Positions 15,212 through 23,011 of a stretch of DNA of 64,000 bases are shown here, one piece after another. The notes under the pieces are model-generated. The model ran no database searches. It saw nothing but the letters and a program-made list of their open reading frames with translations, and was not told where the DNA came from. The first letter of the stretch is position 1. Every line of letters starts with the position of its first letter. The translations under genes and the position numbers were made by a program. The stretch lies in the IMG/VR virus record IMGVR_UViG_3300026518_000007, positions 1-64,000 of that record; one strand, given 5' to 3'. This stretch comes from a virus.

Positions 15212-17302
15212 ATGAACATAAAAGCAGGATTAGAAACTATCTTCGAAGTTCAGAATGATGATAGTTTTATAACAGTTTTAAAAGAATTATATGTTAATTT
15301 AAAAAACATAACCATAGACTATAATGTAAATGGTGTAATTACTAAAGGCGATTATGAAGAAGAGTTAAATACTATCATTAAGACATTTAAAGAAGACAGT
15401 ACTGAAAGATTTGGTACGCCTATTATCTTAAGAAGTAGTAATACATTTGCAGTTATGCCTATCATGAATATGGATACTATGAAAAGTGGAATGGTTAGCT
15501 TTAAAAAAGATAGTAAGAAAGCCATGAAACAAATCAATGATTTTAAAAAATGGATTAGTAAGAATGAATTAGAGATAGATATAAAAAATATTAAAATAAA
15601 TAATTTACCAGATGGTTTCTATTTTCCTTTATTTATAGATATTAAATCTATTTATACGACATTAGAAGAGGAGGAGTTTATAGCCATCATATTGCATGAG
15701 GTAGGCCATATCTTTACTCTATTAGAGATGTATAGTAAGACTACTGATACTATAAGTAAATTAATAGATAGTTATTTAAAAGATTTTAGTTTAGATAAAA
15801 CTATTACTAAGTTAAAGATAACTACTAATCCGTCTGATACTAAGTCAGATACTATATATAAAATTTATGAAGCTATTTCTGACGATATGGGTATAACTGA
15901 AATAAATAATGGTAAAAGTAATGACTTTACCGATAGTGAATATGAAGCTGATAACTTCGTAGCTTTATTTGGATATAGTGCTTATTTAACAACAGCTATT
16001 AACAAACTAACTGATATAGGAGCTTTAAAATATAGATACCTACCATTCTATCTTTTATTTGTTTTCTTATTAGATATATTAATAAGTTTAAGTTACCTAT
16101 TTGTCATATTAGTCATAACAGGAACAGCCGCACAAGGTTTAGCTTTAATATTTATGATAGTTAACTTAGCCGCTATAGCTAAAATAGTTACTACTATGTA
16201 TACAACTATAGAAGCACAAGGTAATAGAAACCCTACTGGTGATGAACATGGTGATGTTATGACAAGATATAAAAAAATAAGAATAGATATATTAAAAATA
16301 GTAAGAACACAACAGTTAGATAAGAAAGAATTAAATGCTTTAATTAAGCAATTGGATATAGTAGATAAATCTATAACTGAAGTAGAGCAAACTCTTTTAA
16401 GTAGCTTGTTAGGTAGCTTAATATCACCTTTATTTAATATAAATATAAATACTAGAGAACAGTTAGTTATGCTAATAGATAATTTAATCAATAATGAACA
16501 GCATCTCATGGCTAGTAAGTTTAAGAATGGATTAGAATATATGCGTGAGAATGTCATAAATGTATCTAATACTAAATATTATACAGAAGTCGATATATGG
16601 AGTGATTATATTAAAAAATTGCTTATAGGCAATATTACAGCTTTAGAAAAAATAAATAATAAAATAAATAAATATGGTTTAAGATTATTTTATAATAATA
16701 CTAAACTAATGATAGAGAGTAACAGCATTGTTAATATTAAATCAGGTATATCGGGTTTTGGAGTATGGAAGATGAAAGGAAATACTACTGATGTTAAATC
16801 TGTTGTGAGTATTACCATAGATAGTGATAAAGTAGTATGGCAATTATTAAATCCATATATTAAAGTATACGATATAGATTATATAGAAGTTAATAAAGTT
16901 AAAAATATGTATATAATGGAATTAGAATATCTATCTCCAGTATTAGATAAAAAACAAACTAAAGAGGTTTATGATATAGGTAAAGCTTTAGATAGTATTT
17001 ATACGGATATAGGTATTAAGAATATAGATGATACTATATCTGCTTATTTTAAGTATTTTAAAGATAATAAAATAAAACTTAGTAAAGAAGTAGAAGAACA
17101 GTTTAATTTAATAAAAGAAGTTATTAATAAATTAGATTTTAAAGATAGAGCATTAACATTAGATTTACATAAAGATAATTGGGGAATTAATGAGGATAAA
17201 AAGTTAGTTATGTTCGACCCTATATATGATAGAAACGGATTAGCGTTAGAAACTAATAATAAGATAGATTTAAAACAATATAGCGATAACTTAAGCAAAT
17301 AA
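15212..17302 (+). CDS. Membrane M48-type metalloprotease fused to a kinase-like C-terminus
   Basis: 696 aa. Residues 162-166 read HEVGH, a zinc-binding HExxH, and EYEAD at about 243-247 fits the third ligand in the M48 family. Two to three hydrophobic spans follow (about 275-330), the usual place for M48 membrane anchors. The C-terminal 200 residues resemble a protein-kinase C-lobe: DLHKDN at 651-656 (catalytic-loop pattern) and MFDP near 667-670 (DFG position). A paralogue with a lost zinc motif starts at 62619. The target is unknown; it could be virion-packaged and act on host membranes. Ends at a strong terminator. Confidence 0.65.
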   Translation: MNIKAGLETIFEVQNDDSFITVLKELYVNLKNITIDYNVNGVITKGDYEEELNTIIKTFKEDSTERFGTPIILRSSNTFAVMPIMNMDTMKSGMVSFKKDSKKAMKQINDFKKWISKNELEIDIKNIKINNLPDGFYFPLFIDIKSIYTTLEEEEFIAIILHEVGHIFTLLEMYSKTTDTISKLIDSYLKDFSLDKTITKLKITTNPSDTKSDTIYKIYEAISDDMGITEINNGKSNDFTDSEYEADNFVALFGYSAYLTTAINKLTDIGALKYRYLPFYLLFVFLLDILISLSYLFVILVITGTAAQGLALIFMIVNLAAIAKIVTTMYTTIEAQGNRNPTGDEHGDVMTRYKKIRIDILKIVRTQQLDKKELNALIKQLDIVDKSITEVEQTLLSSLLGSLISPLFNININTREQLVMLIDNLINNEQHLMASKFKNGLEYMRENVINVSNTKYYTEVDIWSDYIKKLLIGNITALEKINNKINKYGLRLFYNNTKLMIESNSIVNIKSGISGFGVWKMKGNTTDVKSVVSITIDSDKVVWQLLNPYIKVYDIDYIEVNKVKNMYIMELEYLSPVLDKKQTKEVYDIGKALDSIYTDIGIKNIDDTISAYFKYFKDNKIKLSKEVEEQFNLIKEVINKLDFKDRALTLDLHKDNWGINEDKKLVMFDPIYDRNGLALETNNKIDLKQYSDNLSK

Positions 17303-17303
17303 C

Positions 17304-17355
17304 ATTCATACACATTACCTGTGATGGGTAATGTGTATATGAATATTTTTTTTTT
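17304..17355 (+). terminator. Strong intrinsic terminator
   Basis: ATTCATACACATTACC/GGTAATGTGTATATGAAT with 11 T. Confidence 0.9.
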
Positions 17356-17658
17356 ACTATGTGTGTTAATATTGAATTAAATATTGTCGAAGATGACCAC
17401 AGTTAAATATAACATTATTGCATCAGTGTAGAAATATACTTGACCTAGTGTTGTTGCGCTCACTGCCATCTAGAGTACCTGTGAGGTGTATTCGTCCCAT
17501 GACATAGCTTGTAGCTTATATCACTGGTCCTTGGAAAGGGACTGGTGATATAAGTAGTAGCGATACAAGTATCAATTCCAGCAGTTACTGGAACAGTGGG
17601 GGAAACGGGGGCAGGGTTTAAATACCTTATGGGTGGTGGTTGGGCGCTGGTGGTGAGC

Positions 17659-17833
17659 GTTAAATATTAATGTTAAATATTAATGTTAATAATAGACAAT
17701 AGTCTAATGTTATTATAGTGTTAAATATATATGATAATAAAATAATGATATAAGAGTGATAATAGATTACTATTAGACTATTGTTAATAATATATGATAG
17801 ATAGATATAGACCAATATTAGACTATTGTTAAT
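17659..17833. repeat. Iteron-like repeats upstream of phuZ
   Basis: GTTAAATATTAAT occurs twice in tandem (17659-17671, 17672-17684). ATTAGACTATTGTTAAT occurs exactly twice in direct orientation (17772-17788, 17817-17833; 45-base spacing), with its 13-base core once inverted (17696-17708). Such clusters are typical of replication origins or partition sites. Confidence 0.7.
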
Positions 17834-18001
17834 GGTAATAATAAAGAATGGAAAGTTATTAAGATAATAGTTTAACGTTATTTAATATTATATAGTTTAA
17901 TATATACAAAGATATAATAGGTGTGAGATAATGATATATGTTATAGATAGTTTAGATGGTATATAGTGATACGGTATCTTAAGTTCTATAAGTATATAGT
18001 T

Positions 18002-18017
18002 ATATATTATTAAGATG
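18002..18017 (+). promoter_or_regulatory. Promoter-like motif ATATATTATTAAGATG
   Basis: One base differs from the recurring motif. It lies 83 bases before the phuZ start. Confidence 0.55.
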
Positions 18018-18099
18018 GGTACTTAGTATCTAAATTAAAAACAAAAGACTATGATAGTACAATACGTAAGTACTATATGGTTAGTAAAGGATATAGAAG

Positions 18100-19128
18100 A
18101 TGAGTGATAGAAGTAATTTACATTTGATAGCATGCGGTGGTGCTGGTATAAATATAGTTAGTGATATATATGGTAAGTTAAGTGGATTGGGTAAATCATA
18201 CGCTAATGTTAGTGTTAGGAGTATAGATACTACCATTAAAACCATACAGGCGCATCCTATGTTAGGGGATACTTTTACTAGGATAGTGTCTTCTAAGTTA
18301 TCTGGTAACGGGTTAGATGGTAGTGGTGGCGAAAGAGCTAACATGGACATCATAGATGAGATACAGGGTTCTGTTAAAGAGTTCATGGATGTAGGGTTGT
18401 CTAATGAGAAGAACGATTATTACGTGATAGTTACTAGTGCTAGTGGTGGTTCTGGTAACCATATAGCTGCTGCATTATTAAAAAATATGTTGGCATTGGA
18501 TTATAACGTTATAGTGGCTGCGGTTGGTGATGGTAGCAATGAGTTAACTCTTAATAATACTGTTAAAACATTAGCTACGTTTTATAAGGTGGCTGTAAAA
18601 GCTGGTGCTGCGTTGCCTGTTATATTTTATAATAATACATATAACGGTATGACTACGTTAAGTACTGAACAAGGTGTTAATGATAAGATAGCTAAGATGT
18701 TAACCATCATATCAGCATTCATATCCGGTAGTGTGCAGAACATAGATAACCAGGACATGATAAACTTTTTTAAGCCTACCAACTATAGAACTTTTAAGAT
18801 AGAACCAGGTATGTATAGTTTAGGTATCGCTAGAGGAGAGCTTAATGATGAGAATACGTTATTAGTAAGAACTCTTGTTAAAGAGGTAGCTGATGATGTT
18901 AAGATGTCTATAGTTCCTAGACATAACAAAACAGGTATAGTTAAAGGGGATATGGCTGATGATTTTGATATCTATCCTATATATCTATTATATAGAAAAC
19001 AGGTCATGAATGATGAGATGAGAAGACTTAAACAAGAGTTGGAGAGCATCAAACGACAACATGAGACCGAGTCTAATGAGTTCGATGAGTTCGATGATAT
19101 GGAAGATGATGATGGCATGGTATTGTAG
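18100..19128 (+). CDS. phuZ: PhuZ, phage tubulin/FtsZ-like cytoskeletal GTPase
   Basis: 342 aa. The Rossmann start ACGGAGINIV (residues 11-20) and the tubulin signature loop SASGGSGNH (113-121, equivalent to GGGTGSG) bind GTP. GVNDKIAKM, with N194-D195, fits the T7 catalytic loop. The tail is strongly acidic and ends E-D-D-D-G-M-V-L, nearly the same as the D-E-D-G-M-V-V end of Pseudomonas phage PhuZ, whose acidic tail is needed for filament assembly. In nucleus-forming phages PhuZ makes dynamic spindles that centre the phage nucleus and carry capsids. It sits alone after a long noncoding region and has its own terminator. A bacterial FtsZ or plasmid TubZ is less likely given the tail. Confidence 0.92.
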   Translation: MSDRSNLHLIACGGAGINIVSDIYGKLSGLGKSYANVSVRSIDTTIKTIQAHPMLGDTFTRIVSSKLSGNGLDGSGGERANMDIIDEIQGSVKEFMDVGLSNEKNDYYVIVTSASGGSGNHIAAALLKNMLALDYNVIVAAVGDGSNELTLNNTVKTLATFYKVAVKAGAALPVIFYNNTYNGMTTLSTEQGVNDKIAKMLTIISAFISGSVQNIDNQDMINFFKPTNYRTFKIEPGMYSLGIARGELNDENTLLVRTLVKEVADDVKMSIVPRHNKTGIVKGDMADDFDIYPIYLLYRKQVMNDEMRRLKQELESIKRQHETESNEFDEFDDMEDDDGMVL

Positions 19129-19167
19129 GGTAAAACCTACAGTACCATACTGCATGAATTCTTTTTT
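19117..19167 (+). terminator. Terminator overlapping the phuZ 3' end
   Basis: The 13-bp stem ATGGTATTGTAGG/CCTACAGTACCAT (one mismatch) is formed partly from coding bases; a T run lies at 19161-19167. Confidence 0.7.
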
Positions 19168-19212
19168 TAACATGGTGATTATACTGAATATACGGGGCTA
19201 TAAGGATGAAAT

Positions 19213-19596
19213 ATGGATGAGAAAATGTATAAGTTAGCATTAAGTTTATCTACAGTTATGGATGTTATAAAAACTTACTATATAGAAGATGTTATGTTAA
19301 CTATATGGATATATAACATCATAGAGGATTTAGAACTACCTATAGATATATGTTTAAATAAATATATAAATATGGATGATAGAATAAACAACTCTATATA
19401 TTATTCAAGCATATCTTTTTTATCTATGGTATATAAAAAGAATATTCCTGCAGCCGCTAGATTCAATAATAGAATATATCGTACATTATCAGATACGATT
19501 AATAATATTATTAATAAAGATAAGAAGGAAGTTATAACATTGGAAAATATAATCATTAAGAAAACAGAATTACATTTAGTTATAAAGGCAGTATAA
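19213..19596 (+). CDS. Hypothetical protein, 127 aa
   Basis: Function not recognised. It is a helical protein and the first gene of a four-gene unit after phuZ (19213-21296). Its TAA shares a base with the ATG of the next gene (TAATG), so translation is coupled. Confidence 0.78.
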   Translation: MDEKMYKLALSLSTVMDVIKTYYIEDVMLTIWIYNIIEDLELPIDICLNKYINMDDRINNSIYYSSISFLSMVYKKNIPAAARFNNRIYRTLSDTINNIINKDKKEVITLENIIIKKTELHLVIKAV

Positions 19597-20453
19597 TGGG
19601 CATTACAATATTACCAGATGGGGAGTTATTAGATAAAACTGTTATAAATAATAGTAGAGTACATTGTTTTAAAATAGACAATGGATTATTAGAGTTAAAT
19701 GATATTTTTAATAGATATAAAAGTATGGTGGTACCAGGGCTATATTTAAATAACTCGTTACACCCTTTCATACAGAGTAACACTATAATAGATAATACTA
19801 AAGGTAGATATGTTATATCAACAGTTAACGATTTCGTAAACTATATATTAGAAGATAACGAATATAAAGCAGATGAAATATTAATAACTAAGAATAACAT
19901 CGGCATAATAAAAAAATATATATCTACTGTATCTAAGTCTAACTTATTGATAGTGGAGTTATTAAGATTTTTAGAGGCTGATTTAATGATTAATGAGAAT
20001 GTAGAACATGAGTTGTTATTCAAAGATATTGCTAATATGAGTAATCATGTCTTATTAGAGAATCATTTATTTAAGGTGTATGATAATATAGTTAGTTATA
20101 TATTCTATATATTTAACATAAATATTAATTTACCTGAACTTGATGATTTCTTAAATAAGGTAGAAGATGTATATAGTGAGTTACGTAAAACTATATTAAA
20201 TAGCTTAACTAATAACTACCTATATAATTCAGTAAGTATAAAACTTACTAATATGAGTATAACAGTTACGGAATATGCTCCTCCATCTTCTAGACGTTAT
20301 AATATCAATAAGGATATACTTAGCGATATAATGGACGAAGATGACGGAGTTATAGACATAAATGAAGAAGTTATTAAAAGTTTAGGTGAATATGAAAAAG
20401 AAAATGCAAAAGATGAGGAAGATAGCTATGGAGGAACAAGCATATACTCTTAA
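19596..20453 (+). CDS. Hypothetical protein, 285 aa
   Basis: Function not recognised. Both the hydrophobic pattern and position suggest a soluble structural or assembly protein. The C-terminus is very acidic. It overlaps the next gene by 26 bases. Confidence 0.78.
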   Translation: MGITILPDGELLDKTVINNSRVHCFKIDNGLLELNDIFNRYKSMVVPGLYLNNSLHPFIQSNTIIDNTKGRYVISTVNDFVNYILEDNEYKADEILITKNNIGIIKKYISTVSKSNLLIVELLRFLEADLMINENVEHELLFKDIANMSNHVLLENHLFKVYDNIVSYIFYIFNININLPELDDFLNKVEDVYSELRKTILNSLTNNYLYNSVSIKLTNMSITVTEYAPPSSRRYNINKDILSDIMDEDDGVIDINEEVIKSLGEYEKENAKDEEDSYGGTSIYS

Positions 20454-20964
20454 TGATAGATTTATTAAGAGGAATATATTAAACCATAAAATAAAAGCAG
20501 AGTATTTAGTAACAGTAAACTATAGTATGCTGTATAAGGGTATGGGTAACTATATAGATATCGATGAAGTTCCTGATGAGTATAGGGATGAAGTTATAAG
20601 TAATATAGAAGATACATTATCAGTAGCTATCATAAGAGCACTTTTAATATATGGTATAGATAATGGTAGCGATGTTAACTATTTTAAATCTTATAAGAAT
20701 TTCGTACTTAACTGGTTGGAGAGTGATTTAGGAGCTAAACGTATATTAACATATATTAAATTAGATAAGTTAAGTAATGATGCTTTTTTAACAGAAGTTA
20801 TAACTGACGTAGTAGCTTCTATTTTAAAGACTATGTATGAGCATACTAAATCACATATAGAGATATTGGATTTCTTTAATCTTTTAGAGAGTGATTACTT
20901 AGAGAATGAATTTGTTATGCATCGTATATATAAAAATAATATACTATCTATATTAAAGTTTTAA
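20428..20964 (+). CDS. Hypothetical protein, 178 aa
   Basis: Function not recognised. I prefer ATG 20428 (MEEQAYTLND), which has GAGGAAG eight bases upstream, over ATG 20386, whose product would begin with an odd lysine/methionine-rich leader. It is helical and acidic, with C-terminal LLESDYLENEF. The next gene begins two bases after the stop. Confidence 0.75.
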   Translation: MEEQAYTLNDRFIKRNILNHKIKAEYLVTVNYSMLYKGMGNYIDIDEVPDEYRDEVISNIEDTLSVAIIRALLIYGIDNGSDVNYFKSYKNFVLNWLESDLGAKRILTYIKLDKLSNDAFLTEVITDVVASILKTMYEHTKSHIEILDFFNLLESDYLENEFVMHRIYKNNILSILKF

Positions 20965-20966
20965 AC

Positions 20967-21296
20967 ATGGGTATAACTATTAATATAAATGTAACTGGTT
21001 ATAGAACTTTTTTAAGAAAGGTATTATTAACAGAAGAGACAGAATGGTTCTTATTAAAGAATTTCAAAACACCGGGCATATCGGAAACAATAGAATCTTA
21101 TTATAAAGAGTTAGATAAAGTGAAACATGAGGCTGATTATGATTTAGGTAAAATATTTTATATAACAACAGTTATACATAAGATGTTATTAAAGAAAGCT
21201 CCTAATAAGAACCAGCTATTAATAGGTATCAGGTGCGATGATATCTTCTTTAAAGATAACGGAACATTTTTAAGAGTTACATATACATATGAGTAG
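20967..21296 (+). CDS. Hypothetical protein, 109 aa
   Basis: Function not recognised. It is basic, and its 3' end forms half of the following terminator. It could be a baseplate or head-completion component given the structural neighbours, but no motif decides this. Confidence 0.75.
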   Translation: MGITININVTGYRTFLRKVLLTEETEWFLLKNFKTPGISETIESYYKELDKVKHEADYDLGKIFYITTVIHKMLLKKAPNKNQLLIGIRCDDIFFKDNGTFLRVTYTYE

Positions 21297-21330
21297 GATT
21301 AAGTTCCTACTCATATGTATATATTTTTTT
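21281..21330 (+). terminator. Terminator overlapping a stop codon
   Basis: The 17-bp perfect stem ATATACATATGAGTAGG/CCTACTCATATGTATAT is followed by seven T. Confidence 0.9.
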
Positions 21331-21355
21331 AATGAAATATAGGAGAGTAATATAG

Positions 21356-21967
21356 ATGACAACATATGAACTTATTGAAGAGTGTAAATTATATTCTACT
21401 ATAATAAATAATGATTTATATAGCAGTATAGAAGAAGAGGATGTAATGCCACACTATATAAATAGTGAATTAGGTAGTATACGTATAAAAATTGTAGAGA
21501 TAGTTAACTTTATAATTAAAGAACTATATAAGGAGTTTGATAATAGTAATAAGATAGTTATTTTTAAATTAGTATTAGAGCATTTAATGTCATTAGAGAC
21601 TATATTATTTATAACGGACGTTAATGATATAGATAAATTTGAAGTTATAGAGGTCATGGATATAGTTAGTTATAACATAATATTAGATTTAATTAATATA
21701 AAAATAGGAACCATGTCTAATGCCGCTAATAGTGATATACTTAGTGAGCTATTAAAACAGGAATTAGTTAGTACTGTTATAAGTGTTCATTATGTAGATT
21801 TCTGTAAACGATTATATCTTTTAAATAGTGAATTAATAAGCGATGATGATTTTGTAGAAGTAGGACCATTAGTCTATAAAGTAATCTATAATTTAGAATT
21901 ACCAGAGCAGAGATGTGTATTATCTTTATGTTACGGCATAGCTAAAGGAGGAGGCGTTGAATATTGA
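21356..21967 (+). CDS. Hypothetical protein, 203 aa
   Basis: Function not recognised. It is an acidic, helix-rich protein. Its general composition resembles the next gene product (both about 200 aa, acidic, I/L/D/E rich), so the two may be distant paralogues. AGGAGAGTAATATAG precedes the ATG. It overlaps the next gene by 11 bases. Confidence 0.78.
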   Translation: MTTYELIEECKLYSTIINNDLYSSIEEEDVMPHYINSELGSIRIKIVEIVNFIIKELYKEFDNSNKIVIFKLVLEHLMSLETILFITDVNDIDKFEVIEVMDIVSYNIILDLINIKIGTMSNAANSDILSELLKQELVSTVISVHYVDFCKRLYLLNSELISDDDFVEVGPLVYKVIYNLELPEQRCVLSLCYGIAKGGGVEY

Positions 21968-22541
21968 AAACATACTTAATAAGTATCCATCAGTATCTAT
22001 GAATATACAATCACATATCCAAGAAGTAATCAATACTGAATTAGACCATGATGTAATTATAGTACAAACTATCATAGGTAGTTTAAAACACGACATAGAT
22101 GATATCATAATACTAATGGATGAGATATTAGATTATAGAATTCTAACGAATACTGAGAAGCATATGGTATATAAATTAATATTAGAATACTTAGTTATGT
22201 ATATAGATGATAGGAATGGTGTTGATTTTGAAGCTTATCTAGATATTATTTATATTAATATTCTTGAAGATTTAAGAGAGGTATTTAAATCAGATATATT
22301 AGATAACGAATTAAGTCATAAAGATAAAACTAAATTACTTAATATATTAAAAGAAAAGTTAATTTATCTATTTAGCTATAAAAATACTAATGATTTTTTA
22401 AGTAAGTTAGAATATCTTAGAGATATTAAAACTAAAGAAGAGTTCCTAGATAGTAAGAAATATATAATGCCGTATCTTAAAAGTAGTATTAATAATAATA
22501 ATAGTGTTATGGTTAGCATTCTCTTCATATATGTAATATGA
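21957..22541 (+). CDS. Hypothetical protein, 194 aa (TTG start)
   Basis: Function not recognised. The start is TTG at 21957, supported by a strong AAAGGAGGAGGCG site, so this is one of the few non-ATG starts in the window. It is an acidic helical protein. Its stop lies inside a hairpin (22521-22545). Confidence 0.75.
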   Translation: MNIENILNKYPSVSMNIQSHIQEVINTELDHDVIIVQTIIGSLKHDIDDIIILMDEILDYRILTNTEKHMVYKLILEYLVMYIDDRNGVDFEAYLDIIYINILEDLREVFKSDILDNELSHKDKTKLLNILKEKLIYLFSYKNTNDFLSKLEYLRDIKTKEEFLDSKKYIMPYLKSSINNNNSVMVSILFIYVI

Positions 22542-22584
22542 AGAGAGCGGTTCTTTCTTGAATAGAAAGATTATTTTTTTTTTT
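22521..22584 (+). terminator. Double hairpin terminator
   Basis: CTCTTCATAT/ATATGAAGAG overlaps the stop, then TCTTTCT/AGAAAGA with 11 T. Confidence 0.8.
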
Positions 22585-22595
22585 AAGGAGTTTAT

Positions 22596-23009
22596 ATGTT
22601 ATTCGATATTGATAATACTTATAATTTTAATACTATAAGTAAAAGTGTTCTTAAACCTAATTACGAAGGTTTAAAAGTTACAAGTTACTTAGGATTTAAA
22701 CAAGCTGTAAAATATACAGGTGTATTTAACGATGTAGTAACTGCTAATAGACAGTTACAGACTGAAACAGGTTTACCGCTACTAGACCCTACGCAGGTTA
22801 AATATGTACTGTTTGAGGATACCTATGGTAATGAGGTATTATTAGCGGAAGATTGGATAGACCCTGATAGTATTATATTAGTAGAAGGCATTAGCTTAAA
22901 TATACGCATAAACAATATAACAAGTGATGATGCGACTATTATTAAAAATATGATAGTAGCTATGAACTATACTGATATAGAAACAGATATCATAACTACT
23001 GGTGCATAA
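22596..23009 (+). CDS. Probable virion/baseplate protein, 137 aa
   Basis: It is a beta-rich protein containing YVLFEDTYGNEVLLAEDWID (residues about 70-89). Its pattern of a short strand, glycine turn and A-D/E-x-W-I resembles small baseplate-associated proteins encoded just before a large baseplate protein in myophages; that is a recollection, not a computed match. It lies two bases ahead of the next gene, so they are co-translated. Confidence 0.6.
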   Translation: MLFDIDNTYNFNTISKSVLKPNYEGLKVTSYLGFKQAVKYTGVFNDVVTANRQLQTETGLPLLDPTQVKYVLFEDTYGNEVLLAEDWIDPDSIILVEGISLNIRINNITSDDATIIKNMIVAMNYTDIETDIITTGA

Positions 23010-23011
23010 TC

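Larger units (their letters stand above)
17356..18099. ncRNA. Long noncoding region before phuZ: GC-rich structured part, then repeats
   Basis: No gene in about 740 bases. Bases about 17430-17660 are unusually GC-rich. They include a 16-bp stem at 17515-17554 (CTTATATCAC...GTGATATAAG extended by G-T and GTCC/GGAC pairs, loop TTGGAAAG), a perfect TTCCAG/CTGGAA hairpin at 17576-17593, and G-run clusters (17598-17615, 17631-17644). Bases 17659-17833 hold short AT-rich repeats. A promoter-like motif lies at 18002-18017. I suggest a structured RNA gene in the first half and a cis-acting DNA site in the second; neither is a family I recognise. Confidence 0.5.

Noticed and set aside
16093-16557. Minus-strand open frame of 154 codons
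   Set aside because: Shadow of the protease/kinase-like gene, opposite its membrane segment.
17659-17833. CRISPR array
   Set aside because: Repeats are short, AT-rich, partly inverted and irregularly spaced, with no unique spacers of constant length.
18100-19128. Host-like FtsZ or plasmid TubZ
   Set aside because: The acidic D-G-M-V tail and overall length match PhuZ, and the FtsZ C-terminal conserved peptide is absent.
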